The notes beneath the pieces are model-generated. The model had not been told where the DNA came from. It saw only the letters and a program-made list of their open reading frames with translations, and did no database searches. Position numbers and translations under genes: made by a program. A DNA stretch of 42,475 nt from DAIPHL01 sp036771375. Its GTDB lineage: Bacteria > Synergistota > Synergistia > Synergistales > Synergistaceae. Positions within the stretch are counted from its first letter, which is position 1, and each line of letters begins with the position of its first letter. Positions 24,470 through 32,778 of this stretch are shown piece by piece. The stretch lies in assembly GCA_036771375.1 (NCBI GenBank), contig DAIPHL010000002.1:1-42475 (forward strand). The letters are read 5' to 3'.

Positions 24470-25522
24470 ATGAAGAAATTCGGGTTTTGTGCCGTGTTTT
24501 TGCTCGCCGTTTTCATCGCGTTTTCCAATGCGTCCCTCTCGAATGCCGCGCAAGAGGCGAGAAAAGTCACGGACATGGGTGGAACCGAGGTGCTCTTGCC
24601 CAAGGACGTCAAGACCGTGATCAATCTGTGGCATGCCAACAATCAGGTCGTTCTCCTGTTGGGAGGGGCCGATAAACTGATTGGCACGACGTCGATCATA
24701 AAAAACCTTCCATGGTACGCCAAGGTCTATCCCCGAATCAAAGATGTCAAGGCATACGCGATCTCTTCGGGTTCCGGTAATTTCAACACAGAAGAGGTTT
24801 TAAAGGCGAACGCGGACGTGGTCATAACCTCCAGTCCGCAGGATGCCGAGACACTGCGCAACGCGGGGATCACCACCGCACTCGTGACCTTCCGCGATTT
24901 TGAGGGACTCAAGAAGACCGTGCGCGTCACGGCACGGGTCCTGGGTGGCAATGCGGAAAAGAGGGCGGAGCAATTCATTCGATATTTTGACGGCAACCTG
25001 AAGCGAATCCAGAAAAGGCTTGGCGACCTGAAGGAATCGGACAGGCCCAAGGTCTATCAGATCAGGGGTAAAAACCCCCTTGAAACCGACGGAAAGATCA
25101 GCATCTGTACCGAGTGGATAGAGGCGGCGGGCGGCGTCAACGCCATTGCGCATCTCACGGACAAGAACATGGGGTCCGTGACGATGGAGGAGCTTTTGAA
25201 AGCCGATCCCGATTACATCATCGTCGCTACTCAGGGTGCTGGTCCGGTGATCGACCTGATCAAAAAATCTTCCGAATGGTCGACGCTCAAGGCAGTGAAA
25301 AATGGCAGAATCTACGCAAACCCCATCGGAACGTTTCTGTGGAGCCGTTACAGCTGTGAGGAGGCTCTGCAGGTTCTCTGGGTTGCGAAATTGATCCATC
25401 CCGATAAATTCAAGGACATCGACATGAACAAAGAGGTTCGCAACTTCTACCGGACCTTTTATAATTACAACATGACGGAAGAAGAAGCTCGGCGGATGCT
25501 CGCCGGACTCGATCCACAGTGA
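24470..25522 (+). CDS. ABC transporter substrate-binding protein (BtuF/FhuD type; iron complex or corrinoid)
   Basis: A 350-residue periplasmic binding protein with a signal peptide (MKKFGFCAVFLLAVFIAF, likely cut near SNAA, residue 27). The mature protein has the cluster A-II plan: an N-terminal lobe (GTEVLLPKDVKTVINLWHANNQVVLLLGG), repeated lobe strands (VLKANADVVITSSPQDAETLRNAG), a long connecting helix and a second lobe (LKADPDYIIVAT, then LKAVKNGRIYANP). There is no lipobox cysteine, so it is soluble in the periplasm, which suits a diderm host. Ligands of this group are ferric siderophores, haem or cobalamin. The ligand here is not readable; a CbiR-like gene 12 kb away makes corrinoid one option. 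The permease start overlaps its stop. Confidence 0.87.
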   Translation: MKKFGFCAVFLLAVFIAFSNASLSNAAQEARKVTDMGGTEVLLPKDVKTVINLWHANNQVVLLLGGADKLIGTTSIIKNLPWYAKVYPRIKDVKAYAISSGSGNFNTEEVLKANADVVITSSPQDAETLRNAGITTALVTFRDFEGLKKTVRVTARVLGGNAEKRAEQFIRYFDGNLKRIQKRLGDLKESDRPKVYQIRGKNPLETDGKISICTEWIEAAGGVNAIAHLTDKNMGSVTMEELLKADPDYIIVATQGAGPVIDLIKKSSEWSTLKAVKNGRIYANPIGTFLWSRYSCEEALQVLWVAKLIHPDKFKDIDMNKEVRNFYRTFYNYNMTEEEARRMLAGLDPQ

Positions 25523-26532
25523 CAAAACAAAGGACGATACCACTTATCGCCGGGCTCGCGGCGCTCACTCTGATAATCGGAGTGGGCGCCCTCTGCGCCG
25601 GTCGTTATACGGTCAGTCTTCGGGACGTCTTTGACCTACTCCTCTCCAGATTCATCCCAAGGGAGCCGACCTGGAGCCCAACCGTCGAAAAAGTGGTCCT
25701 CTTCCTTCGCTTTCCCAGGGTCGTCGCAGCTTTCCTCGTCGGGAGCAGCCTTGCCGTATCCGGGGCGACCTATCAAAGTATCTTCAAGAACCAACTTGCA
25801 GCTCCCGAGTTGCTTGGCGTCTTCCAGGGATCCTGTGTCGGGGCCGCCATTGCGATCCTTCTCGGGACCAGTTCCATTTTTATACAGGCCCTCGCTCTCT
25901 GTGGAGGGATTCTCTCCGTGCTCATCACATCTCTCATAACCAAGCTCTTCAAAAGCGATTCGAGCGCCATCCTGGTCTTGTCCGGTGTGATCGTCTCCGG
26001 TTTGATGAGATCCGTGCTTGGCATGTTGAAGTACGTCATGGATACGGAAACCCAGCTTCCCTCCATAACGTACTGGGAGCTGGGGAGCCTCTCCGACATG
26101 ACCTTTCAAAAAATTCTTCCCATCGCTCCGACCATGATCCTCGTCATGATTGTCCTTCTTGCCATGCGCTGGCAATTCAACCTGCTTTCACTGGGCGACG
26201 ACGAGGCACGTTCCCTCGGTGTCAACGTTGCTGCGGTTCGCGGAGTTACCGTGGCCTGTGCCACACTGCTGACCAGTTGTGCGGTCTGTCTTTCGGGTAC
26301 CATCGCCTGGATCGGGTTGGTGATCCCTCACCTCGGGAGGCTCTTTATAGGACCTGACAACATAAAATTGACGCCGATCGTGATCTTCATGGGAGCGATT
26401 TTTTTGATCGTCATCGACACGATCGCACGCTCTCTCTCGGGGATTGAAATTCCCTTGAGCATCCTTACCGGACTCATTGGAGCCCCCGTATTCATAGCGA
26501 TGATATGCCGGCAGAGGACACGTTTGAAATGA
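25519..26532 (+). CDS. ABC transporter permease, FecCD/BtuC family
   Basis: A 337-residue inner-membrane permease with about ten hydrophobic helices, partner of the preceding binding protein. Family hallmarks are RFPRVVAAFLVGSSLAVSGATYQSIFKNQLAAPELLGV near the N-terminus, GDDEARSLGVNVAAVRGVTV (the ATPase-docking loop) and GTIAWIGLVIPHLGRLFIGPDN. It starts at GTG 25519, overlapping the binding-protein stop by four bases (GTGA), and its own stop overlaps the ATPase start in the same way. The three genes are tightly coupled. Confidence 0.93.
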   Translation: MTKQRTIPLIAGLAALTLIIGVGALCAGRYTVSLRDVFDLLLSRFIPREPTWSPTVEKVVLFLRFPRVVAAFLVGSSLAVSGATYQSIFKNQLAAPELLGVFQGSCVGAAIAILLGTSSIFIQALALCGGILSVLITSLITKLFKSDSSAILVLSGVIVSGLMRSVLGMLKYVMDTETQLPSITYWELGSLSDMTFQKILPIAPTMILVMIVLLAMRWQFNLLSLGDDEARSLGVNVAAVRGVTVACATLLTSCAVCLSGTIAWIGLVIPHLGRLFIGPDNIKLTPIVIFMGAIFLIVIDTIARSLSGIEIPLSILTGLIGAPVFIAMICRQRTRLK

Positions 26533-27305
26533 GCGTACTGGAGATCAGGAACGCTTCGTTTGCCTACGCCGGCCGCGAGATCTTTCACGACGTTTCCTTT
26601 TCTCTCCGGAAGGGAGACGTTCTGTCGATCATCGGCCCGAACGGATCGGGAAAGTCGACCCTCCTCAACTGTCTTGCAGGCTTGTTGAAGCTGCAAACGG
26701 GGGAGATTTTTCTGGGAGGCAAATTGCAAAGTGCGTTGAGAGCGAAAGAGATCGCCAGGATCATCGGCTACGTCCCGCAAAACCAGGCGCCTGTCTACGG
26801 TTACACCGTGCGGGATTTTGTCGTAATGGGAAGGGCCCCGTATATTCGCGTATTGGCAACTCCTTGCAAACGAGATTACGAGATGGCCGATGCCGCCATC
26901 GAATCCATGGGGATTTCTCACCTCGCGGACAGACCATATACGGAGATCAGCGGGGGAGAGCGTCAGCAGGCTACCATCGCCCGGGTGATGGTTCAAAAAC
27001 CGCGGATCATCATGATGGATGAACCGACCTCCGCTCTCGATTTTGGAAATCAGATGCGTGTCATAAAAATCATCCGCCGCCTCTCCTCCGAAGGTTACGC
27101 GGTAATTATGACCACACACACCCCGGACCATGCGATCATGCTCGATGATACGGTCGCCATGCTTGACAGGTCCGGTACTCTCAGAGTGGGAAGCACGGAC
27201 GAAATCATGCAGGAGAAATTGCTTTGCGAGGTCTACCGTACCAACGTCAAACTGGTTTATGTCAAAGAGGTGGGAAGAGTCGCCTGTATCGCATCGAGCC
27301 AATGA
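26529..27305 (+). CDS. ABC transporter ATP-binding protein (FecE/BtuD type)
   Basis: A 258-residue ATPase that energises the importer. Walker A is GPNGSGKSTLLN, the Q-loop is YVPQNQAP, the signature is ISGGERQQATIARVM, Walker B is IIMMDEPTSALD and the switch His is in MTTHTPDHAI. ATG 26529 overlaps the permease stop by four bases and begins directly with the SVLEIRNASFAYAG strand; an in-frame ATG at 26505 would add eight residues. The C-terminal region VYRTNVKLVYVKEVGRVACIASS is typical of iron-complex/B12 ATPases. Confidence 0.93.
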   Translation: MSVLEIRNASFAYAGREIFHDVSFSLRKGDVLSIIGPNGSGKSTLLNCLAGLLKLQTGEIFLGGKLQSALRAKEIARIIGYVPQNQAPVYGYTVRDFVVMGRAPYIRVLATPCKRDYEMADAAIESMGISHLADRPYTEISGGERQQATIARVMVQKPRIIMMDEPTSALDFGNQMRVIKIIRRLSSEGYAVIMTTHTPDHAIMLDDTVAMLDRSGTLRVGSTDEIMQEKLLCEVYRTNVKLVYVKEVGRVACIASSQ

Positions 27306-27401
27306 AAAACAGGTGTGGAGATGGACTGGTGAATGTCGATATGATAGGATGTATACGTCGGTATATGTTGGATATGTAAGGATAATCTTCCGCTCGCGTA
27401 T

Positions 27402-27428
27402 TAAGGAAGTATGATGATCGTCCGATAA
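27402..27428 (+). promoter_or_regulatory. σ28 (FliA/σD)-like promoter for flgM-flgN
   Basis: TAAGGAAG (27402-27409), exactly 11 bases, then TCCGATAA (27421-27428). The -10 box matches the σ28 consensus GCCGATAA at seven of eight positions and the spacing is canonical; the -35 matches four of eight in TAAAGTTT. Confidence 0.65.
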
Positions 27429-27470
27429 TAACCATAAGGGAACGCTTACACCTACAAGAGGTGAGGATAC

Positions 27471-27767
27471 ATGATCGAGAAAATCAATGAGTTGTCCGGG
27501 GTGTCTTCCGTAGGCGGCGTCAAGTTCAAACGCGACGCGCGCTTTGACCTTGGAGAGGAGACCGCGTCCTCCCATGACGATCTTGCCGTAAGTTCCTTTG
27601 CCAGAGAGATGGCAAACATTTCCGCATCGTTGAGTAAGGTTCCGGAGATCAGGGAAGCCAAGGTAGAAGATTTGAAACGTCAGATCGATGAAGGAACGTA
27701 CAAGCCGGATCTTCGAGCCTTGGCGAACAGGCTTGTCTGGGCCGGCATCAACAAGATCGAAAGCTGA
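27471..27767 (+). CDS. flgM: FlgM, anti-σ28 factor
   Basis: A 98-residue negative regulator that binds σ28 and is exported through the flagellar hook-basal body when assembly is complete. The N-terminal half is polar and probably disordered. The C-terminal σ-binding part shows the family pattern: SSFAREMANISASLSKVPEIREAKVEDLKRQIDEGTYKPDLRALANRLV. AAGAGGTGAGG lies six bases before the ATG. A σ28-like promoter upstream implies that FlgM is made under the control of the factor it inhibits. flgN follows with a one-base overlap, the usual pairing. Confidence 0.88.
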   Translation: MIEKINELSGVSSVGGVKFKRDARFDLGEETASSHDDLAVSSFAREMANISASLSKVPEIREAKVEDLKRQIDEGTYKPDLRALANRLVWAGINKIES

Positions 27768-28228
27768 TGGCAGAAGACGCCATCCTTCTCGCCGATACGT
27801 TGCTGAAACAGGATGAAATTCTCTCCGAGCTCCTGTCGCTCACGATAAAACAGCGAGAGGCGCTCAGGGAGGAGCGTCTCTCCGATCTGCAGGATCTTAT
27901 GTCGGACCTGCGACACATATCGGTCAGAGCGCAAGCCGTGGAGGCGAAGCGAATGAAGGCGGCTTCGGATCTTGCGAAAAGACTCGGTTGTGAACCGATC
28001 GTGTCGGAGATCATCAAGTCTTTGGACGACGACAAAGCGACGATTCTCCAAAGTTCCGCCCGGAAGCTTTTGGATACGGTAGGCAAAATAAAGTCGGAGA
28101 TATCGATCTTGAGTCGCTTGATGGACGAGGCCAAGACCCTGAACGAGATGATGATCACCGAATGGAGGAAACTCGGAGAAAAATCGATGCTCCCAGGATC
28201 GATTGGGACTTTCGACGCCAAAATATAG
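27767..28228 (+). CDS. flgN: FlgN-like flagellar export chaperone
   Basis: A 153-residue, almost entirely helical protein, predicted coiled coil throughout (LLKQDEILSELLSLTIKQREALREERLSDLQDLMSDLR at the N-terminus). FlgN binds the hook-filament junction proteins FlgK and FlgL before export. Sequence conservation in this family is low, so the call rests on length, helical content and the position directly after flgM (TGATG overlap). A strong terminator follows its stop, closing the operon; flgK and flgL themselves are not in the window. Confidence 0.72.
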   Translation: MAEDAILLADTLLKQDEILSELLSLTIKQREALREERLSDLQDLMSDLRHISVRAQAVEAKRMKAASDLAKRLGCEPIVSEIIKSLDDDKATILQSSARKLLDTVGKIKSEISILSRLMDEAKTLNEMMITEWRKLGEKSMLPGSIGTFDAKI

Positions 28229-28245
28229 GAATAGAAATAAAAAAA

Positions 28246-28280
28246 AGCCCGAAACGCCCAGCCGTGTTTCGGGCTTTTTT
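28246..28280. terminator. Strong intrinsic terminator, probably bidirectional
   Basis: A perfect 10-bp stem, AGCCCGAAAC (28246-28255) with GTTTCGGGCT (28266-28275), is preceded by an A-tract and followed by a T-tract. It can stop transcripts from flgN on the plus strand and from the tRNA genes on the minus strand. Confidence 0.9.
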
Positions 28281-28310
28281 GTCGTCAACGACGGGACGCA
28301 AGACCAGCAC

Positions 28311-28386
28311 TGGCGGTCCCAACGGGGTTCGAACCCGTGTCGCCGCCTTGAAAGGGCGGTGTCCTAGACCGCTGGACGATGGGACC
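28311..28386 (-). tRNA. tRNA-Glu (anticodon TTC)
   Basis: A 76-base cloverleaf including encoded CCA. The acceptor arm is GGTCCCA with TGGGACC, the anticodon stem CCGCC/GGCGG closes the loop CTTTCAA (anticodon TTC), and the T-arm is ACGGG-TTCGAAC-CCCGT. It follows tRNA-Lys by ten bases, probably in one transcript. Confidence 0.95.
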
Positions 28387-28396
28387 GCACAATAAG

Positions 28397-28472
28397 TGGT
28401 GAGCCGTCCGGGGCTCGAACCCGGGACACCCGGATTAAAAATCCGGTGCTCTGCCGACTGAGCTAACGGCTC
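28397..28472 (-). tRNA. tRNA-Lys (anticodon TTT)
   Basis: A 76-base cloverleaf with encoded CCA. The acceptor arm GAGCCGT pairs with ACGGCTC; the anticodon stem CCGGA/TCCGG closes the loop TTTTTAA (anticodon TTT); the T-arm carries GGTTCGAGCCC. First of the two tRNAs in transcription order. Confidence 0.95.
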
Positions 28473-28487
28473 TCCCCACGAAGGATT

Positions 28488-28515
28488 ATTTTACGTGAAA
28501 TAACGCTTAAGTCAA
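28488..28515 (-). promoter_or_regulatory. Promoter of the tRNA-Lys/tRNA-Glu pair
   Basis: On the minus strand TTGACT (28510-28515), a 16-base spacer and TAAAAT (28488-28493), 15 bases before the mature tRNA-Lys 5' end. Confidence 0.65.
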
Positions 28516-28620
28516 TACTTAATTGCCTAACATCGCCCTTGCTCGGTGAAAATATCTCCCCCTCATCGCAGGCTATGTGAGCACGCGCTGAGTATGGGGT
28601 TGGAGCGGTGAAGATTTCTC

Positions 28621-28972
28621 GTGAAAATCCACAGCGACAGACATACCATCTTCAGGGCCGAATCGGGAACCATTCTTTACTTCTACGACAACGATGTCGT
28701 AAAGGCCCTTCAGGAAAAATTTCCGGACTACGCGGAGAATTTCCCCGTCTGGGCGAATCAGGCGAACGGTATCTGGACGGTCCTCCGGGAACGGGATATC
28801 GGCGCGAATCTCCAGCACTACAATCCCGTCATCGATGCCAAGGTCAAAAAACTGCTCGGCCCTCCCGGAATCCTGGATCCTGCTGGCGCAGATGCCCTTT
28901 GGGGGCATTGCCGCTCAGCCTGATCCCAAAGAAAAAGAGGACGTCTCCTTACGCGTGAAGAGCGTTCGATAA
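28621..28972 (+). pseudogene. Decayed nitroreductase-family gene, 3' remnant with frameshift
   Basis: Only the last part of a nitroreductase can be read. One frame gives SGTILYFYDNDVVKALQEKFPDYAENFPVWANQANG and WTVLRERDIGANLQHYNPVIDAKVKKLLG, matching the conserved C-terminal half of the family, where a few residues (typically MLQYAV-like) are missing between the two blocks. Shortly after, near 28858-28868, the frame shifts by one base in a C-rich run, and the true ending PESWILLAQMPFGGIAAQPDPKEKE continues in another frame to a TAA at 28970-28972. The FMN-binding N-terminal portion is absent upstream. Together the 5' loss, the small deletion and the frameshift indicate a non-functional relic. 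It lies between the tRNA genes and the GC-rich ABC genes, a place where insertions are common. Confidence 0.75.
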
Positions 28973-29047
28973 AACATCCCGAAGACGGACAAAAGTTTTA
29001 CGGCCCCGGATCGTAAAACATCCAGAAGGACCGGCTTGTTTTTCTTC

Positions 29048-29088
29048 AAGGGTGCAGGACGGGACGGAAATTCCCATCCCGTACCCTT
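29048..29088. terminator. Interrupted hairpin between the nitroreductase relic and the ABC operon end
   Basis: AAGGGT (29048-29053) pairs with ACCCTT (29083-29088), and inside it ACGGGA (29059-29064) with TCCCGT (29077-29082), with a 5-base bulge on one side. It could terminate the minus-strand ABC transcript, whose stop codon is 23 bases away, but no good T-tract is seen on either strand. Confidence 0.35.
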
Positions 29089-29110
29089 GTTTCTCCCCAT
29101 CGGATCGGGG

Positions 29111-30853
29111 TCAATTCCCGGCCAGGCTCCACCCCACGGACTCGTTCTGCAGCGTCCAGAGCCGCGCATACAGCCCACCACGCTCCAGTAGTTCCTCGTG
29201 GCGCCCCTGGTCCACCACCCGTCCGGCCTCCATCACCACGATGTTGTCCGCGTCCTGGGTCGTGCGCAGCTTGTGGGCGATCACCACAACGGTGCGCCCC
29301 TCCACGAGTGCGTTGATGGCCCTCTGAACCTCCACCTCGTTCTCCGGGTCCAGGCTGGCCGTCGCCTCGTCCAGCAGCACGACCGGCGCATCCTTCAGCA
29401 GGGCGCGGGCGATGGAGAGCCGTTGCTTCTCTCCACCTGAGAGGGTGGAGCCACCCTCTCCCACCAACGTGTCGTACCCCTGAGGCAGCCGCATGATGAA
29501 TTCGTGCGCACGGGCCCGTTTGGCCACCTCTTCCACCTCGGCGTCCGTCGCCCCCTCGCGTCCAAAAGCGATGTTGTTCCGTACGGTGTCCCGGAAGAGA
29601 TACACGTCCTGAAAGACGAAGGATATTCGCTTCATGAGCTTCTCCGGATCCAGACCGCGTTCGTCCGCCCCGCCGAAGAGTACCGTCCCAAACTGTGGGT
29701 CGTAAAAACGTGCCATGACCTTCATCAGGGTCGTTTTGCCACACCCGGACGGTCCCACCAGGGCGGTCAGCTTTCCCTCGGGAAGCTTCAGATCGACGTT
29801 CTTCAGAACGTGTTCGCCGTCGCCGTAGCCGAACGTGACGTTCCTGAGCTCGATGTCGTGCCGCTCGGGCGCATCACCCTCCCCGGTCATCTCGGGTTCC
29901 TCAAGCAGGTTCAGGATGCGCTTGCCAGCCAGCGTGGAATAACGGAACACGAAGAAATTGAGCAATGCCGCCGTCAGGGGGTCGTACACACGCGTCCCGA
30001 CGATGAGAAAGCCGACGAAGGTCAGAGGATCGACTGTCCCGCCGATCATCAGATGGACGCCCAGGACGATCATCAGGGTCAGCCCCAGGCGAATCAGGGA
30101 GATGGCCACCATCGCAAAGGGCCCCATGATCGCCTCGAGGCGGATACTCTCCCTCATGAAGGCGCGGAAGGCGCGCTCCATCCGGGCAAAGCGGTCCCCC
30201 GTCAGATTGTAGGCCTTGATGACACGGATGCCGTTCATGTACTCCTGAATCCGGTTTCCCGCGTCGATCTTCGCCCTCATGTGCCTCCGGCTCAGCCAGT
30301 CCTGGAGCCGCGTCGAGAGCAGGAGAAGCAGCGCCGCCACCGGGAGCGAGACGAACATGGCGACGGCCATGAGCGGGCTCCAGAAGCACAGGCCCACGAA
30401 GGCGATGACGGGCAGGACGAGCCCGCCGATCATCTGCGGCACCTGGTGCGAGACGGCGGTCTCCAGCAGCAGGAAATCGCCCATGATCATGTTCACCAGG
30501 TCGCCGGGATCGCGCCGTGCAAAATAGCCCAAGGGAAGTTTGCGCAGCTTCTCGGCAAGCTCGGCCCGCCCTCGGGCCGAGGCTCCGTAGGCCTCCCGAT
30601 AGCAGGCTCGGTAGGCCGGTACCTCCGCCGCGTACATCACGAACAGGTAAACGAACAAAAACGAACACAGTCCCCACAGCTTCGCCATGTTCGGCTCGCC
30701 ACCACGCGACCAGGCCTCGATCACGGTACGCACCACCTCGATGGCGACGCCGAACGGGACGATATTCACCAGATATGAGACGATCGTGAAAAAGACCGAT
30801 TTGCGCAGTTTTTCGGGGTGTCCTGCCGTTACGGCCCGAAACATGCCCTTCAT
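29111..30853 (-). CDS. ABC half-transporter, fused membrane and ATPase domains (YbtQ/IrtB-like)
   Basis: A 580-residue protein with an N-terminal six-helix membrane domain (first helix about residues 20-40, SVFFTIVSYLVNIVPFGVAI) and a C-terminal ATPase: Walker A GPSGCGKTTLMK (about 368), Q-loop FVFQDVYLF, signature LSGGEKQRLSIARALL, Walker B VVLLDEATASLD and switch His in VIAHKL. It pairs with the upstream half-transporter, overlapping it by four bases, so the two probably form a heterodimer. Exporter-fold pairs of this type beside an AraC regulator resemble the siderophore importers YbtPQ and IrtAB; drug or peptide export is the alternative. GC content is clearly above that of neighbouring operons, suggesting transfer. 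Confidence 0.85.
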   Translation of the reverse strand: MKGMFRAVTAGHPEKLRKSVFFTIVSYLVNIVPFGVAIEVVRTVIEAWSRGGEPNMAKLWGLCSFLFVYLFVMYAAEVPAYRACYREAYGASARGRAELAEKLRKLPLGYFARRDPGDLVNMIMGDFLLLETAVSHQVPQMIGGLVLPVIAFVGLCFWSPLMAVAMFVSLPVAALLLLLSTRLQDWLSRRHMRAKIDAGNRIQEYMNGIRVIKAYNLTGDRFARMERAFRAFMRESIRLEAIMGPFAMVAISLIRLGLTLMIVLGVHLMIGGTVDPLTFVGFLIVGTRVYDPLTAALLNFFVFRYSTLAGKRILNLLEEPEMTGEGDAPERHDIELRNVTFGYGDGEHVLKNVDLKLPEGKLTALVGPSGCGKTTLMKVMARFYDPQFGTVLFGGADERGLDPEKLMKRISFVFQDVYLFRDTVRNNIAFGREGATDAEVEEVAKRARAHEFIMRLPQGYDTLVGEGGSTLSGGEKQRLSIARALLKDAPVVLLDEATASLDPENEVEVQRAINALVEGRTVVVIAHKLRTTQDADNIVVMEAGRVVDQGRHEELLERGGLYARLWTLQNESVGWSLAGN

Positions 30854-32694
30854 GCCATTGCCCCCTTTTCGTCGTTTTTATTCCTTCCGAGTCTCCAATT
30901 CTCCGCACCGGCATAGGCCCGCCACATGCGGGCGTAGAGGCCGTCCGCCGTCAGCAGCTCCTCGTGGTGGCCGCGCTCCTCGATGCGCCCTTCGTTCAGG
31001 ACCAGAATCCGGTCGGCCTTGCGGACCGAGGAGAGCCGGTGCGCGATCACCAGCACCGTCTTGCCCTTGATGAGCTCCGACAGGGCCTTCTGAATCTCGA
31101 ACTCGTTCTCCGGGTCGGCGAAGGCCGTCGCCTCGTCCAGCACCAGGATGGGCGCGTTCTTCAGGACGGCCCGGGCGATGCAGACGCGCTGCTCCTCCCC
31201 GCCGGACAGGTAGACGCCGCCCGAGCCGATGGGGGTGCCGTACCCGTTGGGGAGGCGCTCAATGAACTCGTGGCACTGGGCGGCACGCGCCGCGGCGATC
31301 ACCTCGTCGTCCGTCGCGTCCGGCCGCCCGACCCGGATGTTGTTCATCACGGAGTCGAAGAACAGGAAGTTGTCCTGAAACACGAACGACACCGTGTCCA
31401 TCAGCGTCTCGACCGGGATGTCCCGGACGTCCACGCCCCCGACGAGGATCCGCCCCTCGCCCTCGCGCACGTCCCAGAAGCGCGGGATCAGGCTGGCGAC
31501 GGTGGATTTTCCGCCGCCCGAGGGGCCGACCAGCGCGGTCACGCGCCCTTCCTCCGCCCTGAACGAGACGCCCGACAGGGCACGGGCGCGCGTGGAAACG
31601 CCGTTTGCGCCATCCGCCCCCGCCTCGTAGGAGAAGCTCACATCCCGAAACTCCACGTCGAACCGCTCCGGCCTCCGGGGGGTCACGGGCTCGGGCACGG
31701 GTTTTCGCTCCATCACGGCCTCGATGCGCTCCACCCCCTCGTCGATCTGCCGACTCTGCATGGCCAGCATCGTCAGGCTCATCATGGGGGCCGCCGCTCC
31801 GGGGGCCATCACGACGAAGAACAGGAACGTCAGAGCCAGAGCCCGGTTCCCCGGATCGCTCTGAATCATCAGGAGCCCCACGGGCAGCAGAAAGGTGAGG
31901 AACGAGCCGGCCACCACCTTGAACAGGATATAGCCGCGCTCATAGCGGTTGGTGTACTGGAGACAGAAATCCCCATAGGCCTGGATGTCGCTGTAGAAAC
32001 CCCGGAAGGACTGCACGGTCCGCCCGAATACCTTGACGACCTGCATCCCCCGCACGTACTGCACCGCCGAGGCGTTGACCCGCTCCAGAGAATCGTAGTA
32101 CTTCTTGAGGAACATTTTCCCTTTTTCGCCGAACCACAGGGATCCCTGCATGAAAAGCGCCGCCACGAACGCGCCCAGGCAGGCCAGGGCCAGCGGAGTG
32201 CTGAGCCAGAGCAGCGCCCCGGCCAGGATCAGCACCGTGGCCAGCGCTTCGACGACCTCCGGAATCCTGTGCGCGACAAAAAGCTCGATGTCCTCGACGT
32301 TCTGCTCCATCGTCTTCTTGACCGCACCGATGGTGGTGCCCGATAGAAACCCAAGGGAGAGCCCGCCGATGTGACGGGCGAGGCGCATCCGGATGCCGTA
32401 AAGGATTCTGAACGCCGCCACGTGTGAGGCGATGAGGGAGGCGTATTTCACGACGAACCCCAGCACCATGGCTCCAAAGGCGATCAGGGCCTGACGGACG
32501 AAGAACCCGGCGTTTCCCGCCCTTACCCCACGCTCCAGGAGCTCCCCAAGGATGAAGTACACGCTCAGAAAGGGCACCAGCATCAGGGCGGCGCTGAGTG
32601 CCGCCAGTGCGCAGGAGAGCGCGACCAGCCCCCGTTTTTCTCCGGCGATCGTCAGCAGTCGGGCAATGCCGCTCCTCTTCTTTTTTTTCTCCAT
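30850..32694 (-). CDS. ABC half-transporter, fused membrane and ATPase domains (YbtP/IrtA-like)
   Basis: A 614-residue partner of the preceding entry. Six membrane helices (first at about 25-45, GLVALSCALAALSAALMLVP) precede an ATPase with Walker A GPSGGGKSTVAS, Q-loop FVFQDNFLFF, signature LSGGEEQRVCIARAVL, Walker B ILVLDEATAFADPENE and switch His in VIAHRLSSV. In place of the usual SALD after Walker B it has AFAD, which I associate with YbtP-like sequences. The membrane domain has no extra siderophore-interaction domain, unlike IrtA. ATG 32694 is chosen with GAGAGGAG nine bases upstream; a TTG at 32700 is possible. One 60-base line inside the gene (31141-31200) counts 72% GC against about 53% in a fabH line. 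Confidence 0.85.
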   Translation of the reverse strand: MEKKKKRSGIARLLTIAGEKRGLVALSCALAALSAALMLVPFLSVYFILGELLERGVRAGNAGFFVRQALIAFGAMVLGFVVKYASLIASHVAAFRILYGIRMRLARHIGGLSLGFLSGTTIGAVKKTMEQNVEDIELFVAHRIPEVVEALATVLILAGALLWLSTPLALACLGAFVAALFMQGSLWFGEKGKMFLKKYYDSLERVNASAVQYVRGMQVVKVFGRTVQSFRGFYSDIQAYGDFCLQYTNRYERGYILFKVVAGSFLTFLLPVGLLMIQSDPGNRALALTFLFFVVMAPGAAAPMMSLTMLAMQSRQIDEGVERIEAVMERKPVPEPVTPRRPERFDVEFRDVSFSYEAGADGANGVSTRARALSGVSFRAEEGRVTALVGPSGGGKSTVASLIPRFWDVREGEGRILVGGVDVRDIPVETLMDTVSFVFQDNFLFFDSVMNNIRVGRPDATDDEVIAAARAAQCHEFIERLPNGYGTPIGSGGVYLSGGEEQRVCIARAVLKNAPILVLDEATAFADPENEFEIQKALSELIKGKTVLVIAHRLSSVRKADRILVLNEGRIEERGHHEELLTADGLYARMWRAYAGAENWRLGRNKNDEKGAMA

Positions 32695-32722
32695 ACACAA
32701 TCGCTCCTCTCAGAGAAAAAAT

Positions 32723-32746
32723 AAAAGTTTTATTTTACAAACTTTT
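32723..32746. promoter_or_regulatory. Perfect inverted repeat in the leader of the ABC operon, candidate operator
   Basis: AAAAGTTT (32723-32730), an 8-base spacer and AAACTTTT (32739-32746). It lies 29-52 bases upstream of the ABC start, next to minus-strand -10 candidates (TAAAAT at 32732-32737 inside the spacer and TATAAT at 32753-32758). CAAACTTTT recurs at 34294-34302 in the promoter of the AraC gene. Confidence 0.45.
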
Positions 32747-32778
32747 GCAGCCATTATACATCATTTCGTCTCCGCCGG

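Noticed and set aside
29504..32346. Two long plus-strand open frames (about 424 and 460 codons) opposite the ABC genes
   Set aside because: Both are exact antisense shadows of strong ABC genes, rich in His/Arg/Gln/Pro, without any family motif; GC-rich DNA leaves the opposite frame open.
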